Assembly: GCA_038049695.1 (NCBI GenBank)
Contig: CP142453.1
Location: forward strand, 117,592,001-117,656,000
Origin: Cinnamomum chago
Taxonomy: Eukaryota; Streptophyta; Magnoliopsida; Laurales; Lauraceae
DNA: 64,000 nucleotides
Direction: 5' to 3'
This document shows positions 23,275-34,850 of the stretch, in pieces. Every line of letters starts with the position of its first letter. The first letter of the stretch is position 1. The notes beneath the pieces were generated by a model. The model had not been told where the DNA came from. It ran no database searches and was given only the letters and a program-made list of their open reading frames with translations. Position numbers and translations under genes: made by a program.

Positions 23275-23909
23275 ACCGGCGCAGACTTCTCGAGTTCTAG
23301 AAGGGAGACAAGGTATTCTTGAAGGTTTCCCCAACCATAGGTACCCTTAGGGTCCGTTTGGGAGGGGAGGGGAGGGGAGGGGAGGGGAGGAAAAATTTGA
23401 GGGGGAAGGAAAATGAAGGGGAGGGGAGGGACATTTAATTTTCCCTCCTCTTGTTTGGGAAGTAAAAAAGTAAGGGGAAGGAAAGTGAAAAAGTATAATT
23501 TTGTTTGTTAGTGAGGTACAAAGAAAAAGACTTTTACCCTTCATTTTGAAAAAAATTCAAATAGAGACTAAGGGCATTTTAGTCATTCCCTCACTCCATC
23601 ACCACTTTCCCCTCATTTTCCCCCTTGTTTTGGGGGGAAAATTTTTGAGAGAAAAAAGCAACTTTTTCCCTCCATTTGCCCCTCCCCCATTTTCCCTCCC
23701 CCCTTCCCAAACACCCCCCAAAATAACTTTCCCTCCACTTTCCCCTCTTTTTTTCCTCCCCCCCATTTTCCCCCCCTTCCCAAACAGACCCTTAGGTTTG
23801 GTGAGAAGGGTAAGCTAAGCGCAGAGATACGTCGGGCCGTTTGTGACCAGGTCAAGGATCGTAGATGTTGCTTACAAGCTTCAGCTACCGCCAGAATTGT
23901 TAGGAGTAC
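23273..23909 (+). pseudogene. Duplicated fragment of gypsy pol 3' part
   Basis: Apart from the MITE inside it, this segment matches 19116-19311 (end of integrase to chromodomain linker) in the same orientation. It is joined to the truncated + LTR on its left, with CAA microhomology, and to the truncated minus LTR on its right. It therefore lies where no pol sequence belongs in an intact element. It points to rearrangement, such as template switching or ectopic recombination, between gypsy copies. Confidence 0.85.
23350..23791. mobile_element. Tourist-like (PIF/Harbinger) MITE, 442 bp
   Basis: The ends are GGGTCCGTTTGGGAGGGG and the complement of GGGTCTGTTTGGGAAGGG, flanked by TTA at 23347-23349 and 23792-23794. 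The homologous pol sequence at 19190-19192 has a single TTA and no insert, so the target duplication is proven by an empty site in the same window. The left half is G/A-rich and the right half is C/T-rich. No protein is encoded. Confidence 0.92.
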
Positions 23910-26900
23910 ACGACAATTTTGAATACCGAGAAAACCGTCAAGGTACCCGAAGTTGACGCGCTACTTCCCGGAAATTTCCGATAACTTCCAAGATCGTAGG
24001 TCTGTAGTGAGGCCCAATTTAAAACTTTTGACCAACATATAATCAATGGTTAAAATTGTGGAAGCGTAAATAATAAAGCATAAATGTTTGGTATTATAAA
24101 ATATGTATCAAATGTGGCAGGGCTGAAGTCCAGCCTAAATCTCAAAGTATAATTAAGAACATGTTTATAAATATATCAGACTAACTCCCTGCTTATTACA
24201 AAAAGACACTCAAACCCAAAAAAAAAGATAACACTCAAGCCCCTGGTACAGGCACTCCGTCCTCCAGCTCGACCCCCTGGTCGGCTGGTCCCCATCCATA
24301 GTCTCTGGCTATGGGCGCCTCGACGAACGCGTCGTCCTCATAATCGGGGTCAACACCTAAGCACCGAGAATGGGTCAGATCCAAGGATCTGGCAAGTTAC
24401 AATATACAAATAACATAGGATGTATGCATCAAAAGAGTAGAGACGATCATGAGAATAATCAGAGTAACAATGATACATAATCTAGGCAATTGTGCAAGTT
24501 AAACATTTAGAATCAATTAATTAAGGTAAGCTATTTTAGTAATACAACGTGTCACATTCACACAAGCTGGATACCGCGGGATATTATGTCGCGACCCTCC
24601 CATACTAAACACAGTCGTGGTGGAGAATCTCACTAGTGCTGGGGATAACTAACCCCGCAAAACACTCATCAATCTCATACACTCATCACTCAGCACTCAA
24701 AGACCGGACCCGGTATCACATCGTCCGTCTAAAACACAGCTCATTATGATAGCTCACTCAACACTTATAAATAGCTCATTCCAGTGATGATCAATCAACA
24801 GGCTGAGCTTAAAACAACTGAGTGAATGTTCGTGCCGACTCAAAGGAATACAAATACAGGTCTGTGTCTGTCTAGGCCTGCCTTGCGCGAGCAAGGTTCT
24901 ATCAACTCCCTAAGAGGTCCAAGTATCAACTATTGGATCACCACTAAGGCCCATCAAGCCATGGCCTTAGTCTAAGCAGTCTAGGAGAGATCACCAGTCT
25001 CAATCCCATATCAATCAGTCCATTTACAAGTCCAATTATAACCACCTCTCCATCCTAGGGTTCGCACATCTAACTTGGGCCGTATGAGGGCTCGCCCAGA
25101 CACAGACACGGGTCAAATGTACTCAACTACATCACCAGGTCACCTCTAGGAAGTCCTAAGTTCAGGTCCTTCATTTACCATTAAATTAACATGTTTATAA
25201 TAATAACAAGGATATGAGAGAAGAACAACGCATAATAACCTCAAAGCAATAGGATCGAATGGGATGAAGTAAGGGTCCAACCTAGGTAATGGTCCACTCT
25301 TAGGTTCAGAGCCACATTAGATAATTGGATCTGTAACTGCAGTCTCAGATGCCAAAATGTATTGTATTTGGTGCTCCTGAAGTTACGGGCATCCTTGACT
25401 ACGTTTATGGGTCAAATCGCTGACAAACCCTACTTGGTGGCCCCACGAGTTAAGGTCGAGCCACATCATTGACTCGTGCTTGGCACATTGATGGAAGTTT
25501 ATTTGGATGGTCAATGAGTATAATTTAACCAATCAATAGGGTACAACAATATAATTTAAATATAAAGAAAGAACTAAGGGAAAGTTCAGGATAATTAAAG
25601 AATAATAATAATAATAGAGAAATCAAACCTTAGTTTAGCACATTGATAATCAAAGACACCATTCAAAAATAAATTTACAATTAATGATACATAAAAAAAA
25701 CTCTTAATTTATAATTCTAGAGAACCTGAAGACTCATCCAATACTTTTTCTGCATTCAAAATAGTTTAAGGATCTAATGGGGTTCATTAAAGGCTTAAGG
25801 GTCTAATTTGTGTTCATTAGAAATTATAGGGTTTTATTCTAATTCCTAAAGCTAATGGGGTCAAGTAATTATTTTAAAGGTAGCATGTTGATTCCCTCTC
25901 CAAAATAATTCAAGGATCTAATTGAATTAATAATATAACTAAGGTATTTATCCTAATTTTCTAGAAACTAAAAGAAAGAGAGCAAGGTGTACACTATTTA
26001 ACTATTCCAAGTAGTATAAGTAATGGCCACATATTCACATACACCTTAGACCACAAACTCCTCATTCATCTAAAAGTTTTGTCAGAAGGTGAGTCCACAC
26101 TTTCTCATGCACACACAATCCACTTGACTTACCTTCATCTCTCACCTGCACTACTCTCTGCAACAGAACGATCCCCAGCCCAAACAGAGAACACATTCCC
26201 GCCTAGGATCAAGGAGGTTGCAACAATCATGGGCCCCACTGGTCTAGGCCCAGATCAGATCCTACTAGCAAGATCACCCAGGGCCCAACTATAATATCTA
26301 TGGCCCAGATCGCCATTGATGACCCACCTGGGCCCCACGGTCTCCAAAAAATGGAAACCTCTTCCTTTTTTCTTCATTATCTTTCTGCCACCTTTGGGTC
26401 TTTGGATGGTGGACCAAACGGGGTCCATCTCACATGAGTTCACATCCCTAATATCACCCCACCATTTCCAGTCCGATGGTCGGACCAGATCGACGATCGG
26501 ATCAATTAGTGGGTCCCACAACCAACTGTTGCAAAACTGATTTCCCCCCCTTAAAGCTCGTCCTCTACTGATCAGGCTAATGGATGGTGGGCCAGGGGTA
26601 TCCAATCTCTATGGGACCACTCTTCTAGGGTCGCCTGTGGGTCGTCCTTCGAATCCACGGATCAGATGGGCCATTGGGTGGCCCACCTGGGTCCCGGTCT
26701 CAACGCAAGAAATCAATCCCTCACTGTTCCGTTTGCAAAAACCTGATACAGTCACTCCTCTTCATCCGAATTGTATCCAAATCATTTCCATTCACCTCCA
26801 TTCATCAAATAAACAAATAAAACTATAAAAACACTTCAATCCCAACCATCCATCAATCCATCCGGCCATTGATCTTCCAAATGAGATAAACTCATCCATC

Positions 26901-27589
26901 AATGGCCAAAAACCATAAAACAAGCTCAAAAGGTAGCTCTAAACATACATACATCAATTGAATTGAAATTTAAAGAATCAAATGGGAGAAACATGCATTC
27001 TATGATAACTTGTATAAGGTACTTGCCTCGAATCCGGATTGCAAATGAAAATGGCAAGAGAAAGTCCTTAGGAGATTGTAGCAATAATAGGTAGGAGGTG
27101 ACCCCCTTCTTCTTGAAATTAGGGTTTTGGAGAATTAGGGTTTTAGCTAGGGTTTTGTGAAATGAGAGGTAAATGAGGGATAATTAAGAGTGAATTTAGG
27201 GTTCATTTCCCAATGCAATAGTATAGTTTATATAGGCTAGGGTTTTGGGGGAATTTACCAAAAGGGCCTTGTAGGTTGTATAGAGATATGGATAAAGACA
27301 TGGGCATTTAGGTCATTTGGTGGAAATTCTAGAATGTTCTCAAGTGGAATACGCCCCTATTAAAATCTTATTTACTAGTAAGGCCTCAAAACTTCTAGAA
27401 CCCTATAACATTTATAAATGACACCCTATCCATTCTATAAAACACAAAATAAGCCAAATCAAATTAAAACTTAGGAAAATATCTATCAACCCCTTACTAA
27501 TCCCTATTAATTAGCATAATTAACAATAAATAATATAATTATAATATTCAAATTCAAAAGTGAGGGTCCACAAGGGGTGGGGCCTCACA
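23910..27589 (-). mobile_element. Inverted gypsy LTR (minus strand)
   Basis: On the minus strand it starts TGTGAGGCCCCACCCC at 27589, next to a polypurine tract, and runs to 23910. Its last bases (about 11, including the expected terminal GGCGTTACA seen at 1683) are missing at the junction with the pol fragment. It forms a large inverted repeat with 19621-23274, about 3.65 kb per arm separated by about 640 bp. The arms differ by many substitutions and by blocks, for example the GGTCGACC block missing near 25510. No coding sequence. Confidence 0.88.
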
Positions 27590-27815
27590 TCTCTCCCTCC
27601 TTTAAAACATTTGGTCCCCAAATGTAAAAACAAAGTAAGAACATACCTGAGGTAATAAGTGTGGATAGTCCTTCATCACTTGATCATGTAGCTCCCATGT
27701 GGCCTCTTCTGGGGTGTGGTGCTCCCACTGGACCTTCACCCAATGAATGGTTCGGGTTCGGAGCACCCAAGTGTTCTTCACTGTTGCCGGGGCGTCGATG
27801 TGGAACTGTCACACT
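27590..27815 (-). pseudogene. Gypsy pol C-terminus (chromodomain end), minus strand
   Basis: The reverse complement of this segment matches 19430-19620. It encodes the chromodomain end (TIHWVKVQWEHHTPEEATWE, then LHDQVMKDYPHLLP) and the polypurine tract. Here the Gln codon CAA stands where the + copy has TAA. The similarity fades near 27815 and the rest of the element is absent. Confidence 0.8.
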
Positions 27816-28202
27816 TATTGGGATATTCATCCTCATCACTGACCAAAAAAGTCACGCAGAGTAAACATACATACTTTGAGACTTTTATTACTAGTTTTGC
27901 TTGATAATAAGTATGATGAATTTTATGGTTAATATGTAAACTAACTCATCTTTTTCCTCTTTGGTATCCACCAACTTATAGGAATAATTTGGATTATTGG
28001 ACATTTTATCTCTATGATTGGCCCTTTGTCGTGTTATCATTTGTTTCAGAAGTAGTTAATTCTGTTGATCTATCCCAGAATGGTTTTTTTTTTTTTTTTA
28101 AACTAAGGTGACATCCACTACTGAGGATGGATTGCTTTTGTCCATATGAAGGCATTCAAGGAACATTTTTTATTCCGAAGTGTCAATTTGTAGTATTGCA
28201 AA
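27816..28202. other. No gene seen
   Basis: AT-rich sequence with a poly-T tract (28086-28099) between the gypsy remnant and the second hAT-like element. It may be PEX11 intron or promoter. Confidence 0.45.
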
Positions 28203-29296
28203 CAAGGATGTAAATATCGGCCGATACGAAGCGTATCGGCCGATATATCGGGCGTATACAATGAAATTATCGGCCGCCACGGGTCTGTATCAAGAGTATC
28301 GGCCGATACATGCCGCCACGCTACGTGGCGGCCGATACGACGTTATAACCCCCCCTTTTGGACTTTTTAGGGTTTTTTACCCTTCTCTTTCATCTCTTCC
28401 CCTCTATGGTTGCTGTTTTCACCTCTTTGTGGTCCATCTTGCGTAAGTTCAAAAAAAAAAAAAAAACCCTCTTTAGAGCCGTCGGACAGCCCTCCGGGGC
28501 TCGGCCTCTTTATCAGTACTTTTCATATATTGAATGATCTATCATGAATGCATGCAACATATAATGTTTATGTTCATATTAAGCTAATTTTGATCACCAA
28601 AGTTTTATGCTTAGGGTTAGGTCTCACCACAGTGACCCTAACAATAAAACACTGATATTTGGCTCTAATAGTACCATCATGATGTTTACATTACATATTG
28701 TTCAAATGTATGAATATAAGTGTCTCCCAAATCCCTTTTGGTGGTGATCAAGGTATTCTTAATTTCCTATTTCTTTCACTAACTCTCTACTCCCTTTGTC
28801 ATTTATAAATTGGTGCTGAATGTTGATTGTTGATCACTTCATAGTTCATTCACTTGATTGAATTTGAACCTTGAATGCTGAAGTATTGATATTTGATTGT
28901 TCAATGTTCACTAATGACCTAACTCTTAAGTCTTCTTAATTCTTATGCCTTTATTTCATGTTCTAATTTTTTTTTTAATGAGCTTTTCATTACTTTTTAA
29001 GTTAACATGACTAAGAAACATGAATACATGTGAAAAAACTAATCATTACTATTATTTTCTATTTATACAGTGATACAGGACATCATATATTGAGGGCACT
29101 GATACGCCCCCTTTTCTTACTTACTTTTGCAAAAGAACCACATTTTCTTTCATTTTACAATTTTCTGGATTTTCTGGATTTTTTTCAGATTTTTTTGGCG
29201 ATGTTTTAAAATCGCACCGCTACGTATCTCCGATACGCTACGTATCGGTTTGGCGGCGGGCCGCTACACCCGCTGCTACCGATATTTTCATCCTTG
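28203..29296. mobile_element. Non-autonomous hAT-like element, copy 2
   Basis: Perfect 8-bp duplications ATTGCAAA flank it at 28195-28202 and 29297-29304. The ends are inverted: CAAGGATGTAAATATCGG on the left and CAAGGATGAAAATATCGG on the reverse of the right. Subterminal motifs are mostly CCGATACG, with some CCGCTACG, in palindromic pairs. The AT-rich core and right half match copy 1 (156-907). No transposase. It ends 98 bp before the PEX11 start codon and 79 bp before the predicted splice acceptor. Confidence 0.88.
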
Positions 29297-29394
29297 ATTG
29301 CAAAGATTAAAGAGTGTTTCCTGTAAACTACCAATATTATTATAATAAATTTTGGCTTCAATATATGATTAATCAGGTGCCTTCATAGTTGATA

Positions 29395-31254
29395 ATGACT
29401 ACATTAGATGCAACCAGAGCAGAGCTTGCCCTTTTGGTTTTATATTTGAATAAAGCTGAAGCAAGAGACAAGATATGCAGGGCTATTCAATATGGTTCAA
29501 AGTTCTTGAGCAATGGAGAACCGGGTACGGCTCAAAATGTTGATAAATCAACTAGCTTGGCACGGAAGGTTTTCCGACTTTTCAAGGTTAGAATTTGTAC
29601 TTATGATTGTAGATCCAAATATGCAATCTCAATATCATTTGCTTATTTGACCTTTTTTTTTTACTTGACTGGACTTACAGTTTGTCAATGATCTGCATGC
29701 TCTTATCAGTCCACCTCCACAAGGAACTCCTCTTCCAGTCATATTACTTGGAAAGGTATGAAACTGTTTCTGATTGTCATGCTCGTTAAGTACTTGTGCT
29801 TACTTTTTTTACATGATGCCTATTACAGTCCAAAAATGCATTATTGTCGACATTTTTGCTGCTGGACCAAGTCGTCTGGGCCGGAAGAACAGGCATTTAC
29901 AAGGTAAGGAGTTTTAAGCTTATACTGTGCTGCTAAGGCTTTGTCTTGGTTGGAAAATGCAAGATATCATTTATCTCAATTCCCAGAAATTCCTGAGTCA
30001 GTGGTTCCCTCATGCAGCTAGGGATCACGACTTGTCATTTTGGTGAAAATCACCAAAATGAAAATCTTGAAATAACTGCTGTAAGAAAAATTACCGGAGT
30101 TCCCATTTTCGAAGTTACTTCTGCAAAGTGACTAGTCATGACTTTAAGCTGATACTTCTGTCTAGTTGTTGAGATTCTCAGTATTTTCTTCTGCTTTCTA
30201 AGTCGAGAAGGCCTAATTGTTCTCCATTAGACTCTAGAAAGAAGTAACTGATCTGATCCTGCTTAATTGTTTTTGCAGAACAAAGAACGAACTGAGCTTG
30301 TTGGTAGGATATCTCTTTTCTGTTGGCTGGGTTCCTCAGCGTGTACCACATTGATTGAGGTTTGTGGTTTTAGCATTCCCCTCTTTATGAGAAATGATCG
30401 TTGTGCTCAAGAAATTATTTATTTATTTGTTTATAATATTTCGGTTGATCTCATCTGGTAAAATAAGATCTTCTCTTGTTTCTTTTAGGTGGCAGAGCTT
30501 GGAAGACTATCTAGATCATTGAAGAAGTTGGAGAAGGATCTTAAGCAGACTGATAAATATCAAGTATGTTTTAACTCAACGGTCAGATTTGGTGCCAATG
30601 TTTAAGGTCCTAACTGTAGGACTCTTCCTGTTTTGCATGGTAAACGTTGTGTTCTTTTGGTGACTGCAGAATGAACAATACCTTAGCAAGCTCAAGCAGT
30701 CAAATGATAGGATGTTAGCTTTGGTAAAAGCATCAATGGATATAGTGGTTGCTGTTGGGCTTCTTCAACTGGCCCCTAAGAAAGTCACCCCCCGTGTAAC
30801 AGGAGGCATTGGATTCCTGAGCTCACTTATTTCTTGCTATCAGGTAGTGTCTAGTCTATGCAACTATGGTTAGTGGAGACATGGGTGATCATGGCTGGGT
30901 CAGGCAAAATTTTGTCCAAGTTTGGCCTGCTTTATTGGGCCTAATTTTCAAATTTGAATCAGCACATGGGCCTGAACATCAGGCTCATGCCTATCCCATT
31001 TGCAAATTATACACACCAGTGTGTAAAATATACTGGACCGGAGCAGGCCTTTATGCAAGCATAGGCCCAAGATTGGCCCAGCCATTTAATTATTGGACCA
31101 GAAATTAGGCCCAGGTCCACACCGTGGGCCTCAAAACACAGCTGTTAGCGCCCTGTAATTTCATATTAATTGAAGGCAATGGAGTCCTCTAATTTTTTTG
31201 TTGCCAACTGTCATGCAGTTACTTCCTTCCCAGCCGAAGGCAAAGGCACAGTAA
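29395..31254 (+). CDS. PEX11: PEX11 peroxisomal membrane protein, 7 coding exons, 235 aa
   Basis: PEX11 proteins elongate peroxisomal membranes before fission. Coding exons are 29395-29586, 29681-29755, 29829-29903, 30279-30359, 30489-30563, 30670-30843 and 31219-31254. All introns are GT-AG and all are phase 0. The product matches the plant PEX11C/D/E clade end to end and has its usual length of 235 residues. Family blocks visible: LNKAEARDKICRAIQYGSKF (19-38), STSLARKVFRLFKFVNDLHA (52-71), GRISLFCWLGSSACTT (123-138) and LLQLAPKKVTPRVTG (197-211). Hydrophobic, probably membrane-associated segments lie near 93-106, 124-142, 188-200 and 211-222, and the tail is basic (QPKAKAQ). The start is the ATG that aligns with the family; the upstream codons in frame are TTG ATA. 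No lesions. The acceptor-like TTAATCAG just before the start suggests a 5'-UTR intron. Confidence 0.96.
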
Positions 31255-32051
31255 AGGAAAGAACAACATTATATATCAAGTGTTCCCATGTGGTAAATAA
31301 TTCTCCAAATTAGTTCGAATGACAATGTTGGTGTATATTTCTACATGTCATTGGATAATGTTATTTCTGTTTTCTGCTATTTGTGCCTGTGCATGACTCG
31401 ATCTGTTTCTTGTGTTAACAGTATGTGAAGATGCCACAATGTTTAGATATATGTAGACAGTCCTATATATGACTTAAGAACAGATGGCTATTTTGATTGC
31501 ATAAATTGAATGCCTGCACTGGCTACCATCCACATTCAAATGTCGGGTCAAATCCTATGTGTGTGAATTGACATGCACCCAATATGTTGATCGGAATGGT
31601 TCTCACTGTTGGATTACATTTCTCAAAAAAAAAAACTGTTAATCTTTAGAATGTTTACACTGGCGGTGGTTATCAATCAGTGGATAGTGTTTTTTTTTTT
31701 TTTTTTTTATCATCTTTATAGCCCCATTTAATATTCAGCTTTAAGGGCTGGTATATAAGGTGTTGAACGGGTGGCTACCAAAAACACATCTCTAGCAATT
31801 CGAGTGGCTGAAGCTGAAGCAGCTACTTTCGAAGTAACAATGAAAAGTAGCAACTGGAGTGGAAGAGTCTGAGTCGAAAAGAAGATTCTTTACTTCTTTC
31901 TCAGCAATCGTTACTTCTATAGGATATCTTATAACTTGGATATGCTATTTTGGGGCCAATCTATTAGGAATAGGACTACATAGTTATCATTCGTTCACAT
32001 TAACAACTAATTGATGAAAGGACTTGAAGAATACATAGGAGCATAACCATT

Positions 32052-32083
<32 letters not shown>

Positions 32084-32085
<2 letters not shown>

Positions 32086-32221
32086 GAGATGCTCCTATGT
32101 GAGATATCTCTCACCTTATATGAGAGATAGGGGTGGGGCCCCTCACATTTAAGTTGTTAACATTGGATATGGATTTGTGTCCCGCCACCCTATCTCTCAT
32201 AGTTAGATGAGAGCATCTCCC
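32084..32221. mobile_element. Hairpin MITE beside a (TA)n tract, 138 bp
   Basis: It starts GGGAGATGCTCC immediately after a (TA)n tract (about 32055-32083) and ends with the complement of GGGAGATGCTCTC. Internally it shares a GAGAGAT...GTGGGGCCCCTCACATTTAAGTT block, in reverse, with 44244-44415, so both belong to one family. Confidence 0.65.
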
Positions 32222-33390
32222 TACATGCACGAATGCACCACGCACGCACAATGGTATTGTGTTTCAAATATGAGAGAGAGAGGGAGGACCGTGCACAAGA
32301 AACAATGCACTGCAAACGTTTCCAGATGAAATACCTGTTAACAGCTCCACTTGATTTCATGCCCCAAGGCCAGAGTTAATGCCTGCTAACCTTTTGCCAA
32401 ATGCGTGCAAATTTGATACAGGGAACAGTTATTCAAGGGAGCGGTTAATCCTAATACAAATTAGACCCTAGCCCACATACAGTAGATCATGTGGCAGTCA
32501 AAATGATGAGGTACTTAGATAAAGTCTATATTCTTAAATTGGGCTCGCATGAGATCTTGTAATGGATTTGATTTCTTTATTAACCAAAACTCTAATTATG
32601 AGGGATTGAGTTTTGGATCACAACATAAGAACACTTCAATTAAGTTCCCATAATCATCATATAATAATATATAGCCAGACCTAAGTTTGGGTCAATTCAG
32701 TTTGGAATTTCTCAAAATTCTTAAATGACATAGTTGACTGTAGATTTGGGGTTTGGGTCACTACATTTTGCTTAGTATCTATTACCTATCATATTTTCAA
32801 AGCTCCTCCCTTCTAGACGACCTGAAATTAGACGGCCCCCAAGGTGAACTCCGATGCCCATTGTGGCCTCTCACAGTTGGGAATGGTTTGTGCACCTCAT
32901 TTGAATAAGGTACTTAAAGTTAGCTATGCTGGATAGCTGCAATTAGTCTTGAGGTCGCCAGTAGAAGTATTGGTCCTCATATGCTTGTCGTTGTAACCCA
33001 ATTACCTGTTTCTTGATAACAGGTTCATTTGCATTATATTTGAGGCATTAAGATCCAGCTATGGAAACATTAGGGCTACTTGGTGAAACTAATTACCATG
33101 GAAAGAATGCATAGTGGATTGTATTTGCTGGTGCTCTGGTTTCAAGTATTTGCCATACACTCTTTATGATCGGGCAGTTTTACCTCTTCTGAAGGTTTTC
33201 AATGACGAATATTTGTTGAAGTAAGGATTCTTGCAAGGCAGAGTAAGAGGAGAATTTTCTGCACAATCATCATATAGGTTTTTTACACATACTCAGACCT
33301 TGGTGGTAACATTCCTCTTTAATGAAGTTAGAAATTAGGTTCTTCATGGCCCATGTTGTGTAGCCGTACAGTTCTATCGTTTGTATAACC

Positions 33391-33575
33391 TATGTCCATG
33401 TACGTCTACAGTTCTTTGAGACCCTTTTGAGTTTGAAAAAAAATTGAATGACCATATGATTTTGATTATACCTTGAATTCAAGTCGTGTTTATGTGCGTC
33501 TGCAGTTCTTGGGGCCCTATTTAGTTTGAAAAATTGGATGACCCTATGATTTTGATTACCTTGAATTTTAGTCAC
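33391..33575. repeat. Tandem duplication, about 93-bp unit
   Basis: Two units share CGTCTRCAGTTCTT, GTTTGAAAAA, TTGAATGACC or TTGGATGACC, TATGATTTTGATTA and CCTTGAATT. They differ by scattered substitutions and a small indel, so the duplication is not recent. Confidence 0.65.
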
Positions 33576-34685
33576 AGGGCCACAGTAAGCAACAATTGAA
33601 AGTGAACAGAATTTAACTCTTATTCTTCTCGTTGACATCTGCAATCCATAATCACTCATCAACAATTACAATAGTATCATCTTATAATCTTCGACTACAA
33701 CCATATCACAGGCCCAAACCAATCCATGACCGAGCTGTAGCAGACTTCACATATTACTTTGTTCTCTCTTTTTTCTTCTTGTTCTTCATTTCTCTAGATC
33801 ATTTACTGTGTAGCATCTCCATAAGAATTGCTGCTGACAACTCCTGAAGCTTCTTGCTTCACCTTATCTGAGGAAATGAAGCCAGAAAGCTGGACTTCAA
33901 CCTCCCCTTCGATATTGTACGCAATGGAAATGTAGAGAATAACATTCTTTCATGTACCATTAACTGTGCCTGTCCCTGCGATCTGATTTGTCCATAAATT
34001 CAGGGAGAGAGACTATGAAGGTTAATCAACCTACTCCTAGTTAGCAGTTGGACATGGAAGTCTTATTAGGGACATTTTCAATACTTGACTTGCCAATTTG
34101 ATTGGTATCCAAATACTTTAAATGTTGGAAGAAACAACCTTGTCCGTAAAAACAATTTCCATGGATGGTGTTTATCAGGATCCAAACAGGGCATTGGTTC
34201 TTTGCAATAAGTAGTTAAAGGTAACCTGGGTATAGGTTAAATGAGTTCCATAGACTCAAACTGGACATTAACTAGCAATTTAGACAGAATGTTTCACTTT
34301 CAAATGTAGTTATGAAACATGTGCTAAATTGGCAAGTGGTAGATAAAAAAAAAGACTTTTAGTTATGGTCAAGTGGAAAATTAGAACCCAACAAAGTCCT
34401 CTCAGAGAAACAGAATCATGTTGAATGTAGATAATTTCAGTTACGTTGATTTCTGACTGATTGGTGAAATGTTTCCCTCCCTGTCAATTTTGTGCCTGTG
34501 AGTATAATGTAAATCAATGAATGTGTCCATGAATAACTATTTCTTTTGAATTATTCTAATAATTGTTGAGATGAAAAGAGAAAAGATTTCTGATAACACC
34601 TTGGGAAACACAAAGTTGATATTCTAAGCACTGACGAGGATGTGTCAGTGTGAACTCAACTCACGGAAATAGATCCCCTGTTTGG

Positions 34686-34850
34686 GTGCCACATGGGGAG
34701 AGGATGTGAAATCATCTCTTCTAATCAATAAAAAAAAAAAAAAAATTCTTCTCCCCCACGTGGCATCCCCGGATTGGTCCAAACAAGGTTTTTCTGTTTG
34801 GTCCAAATAGGGGATTCAAGGATTTGACATCCTCTCCCCGTGTGGCACCC
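34686..34850. repeat. Inverted repeat with internal direct repeats
   Basis: GTGCCACATGGGGAGAGGAT at 34686 is inverted at about 34824-34850 (ATCCTCTCCCCGTGTGGCAC). Between them and after them, CACGTGGCATCCC...GGTCCAAAC-type segments recur in direct orientation. No target duplication was found, so it is an unclassified foldback-like repeat. Confidence 0.5.

Noticed and set aside
26079-26828. Several open frames of 70-116 codons on both strands
   Set aside because: They lie inside the minus-strand gypsy LTR, and the homologous LTR at 20500-21100 does not conserve them as proteins.
33632-33960. Possible exons of an unknown gene downstream of PEX11
   Set aside because: The frames are short, with no splice-consistent joining and no recognisable domain.
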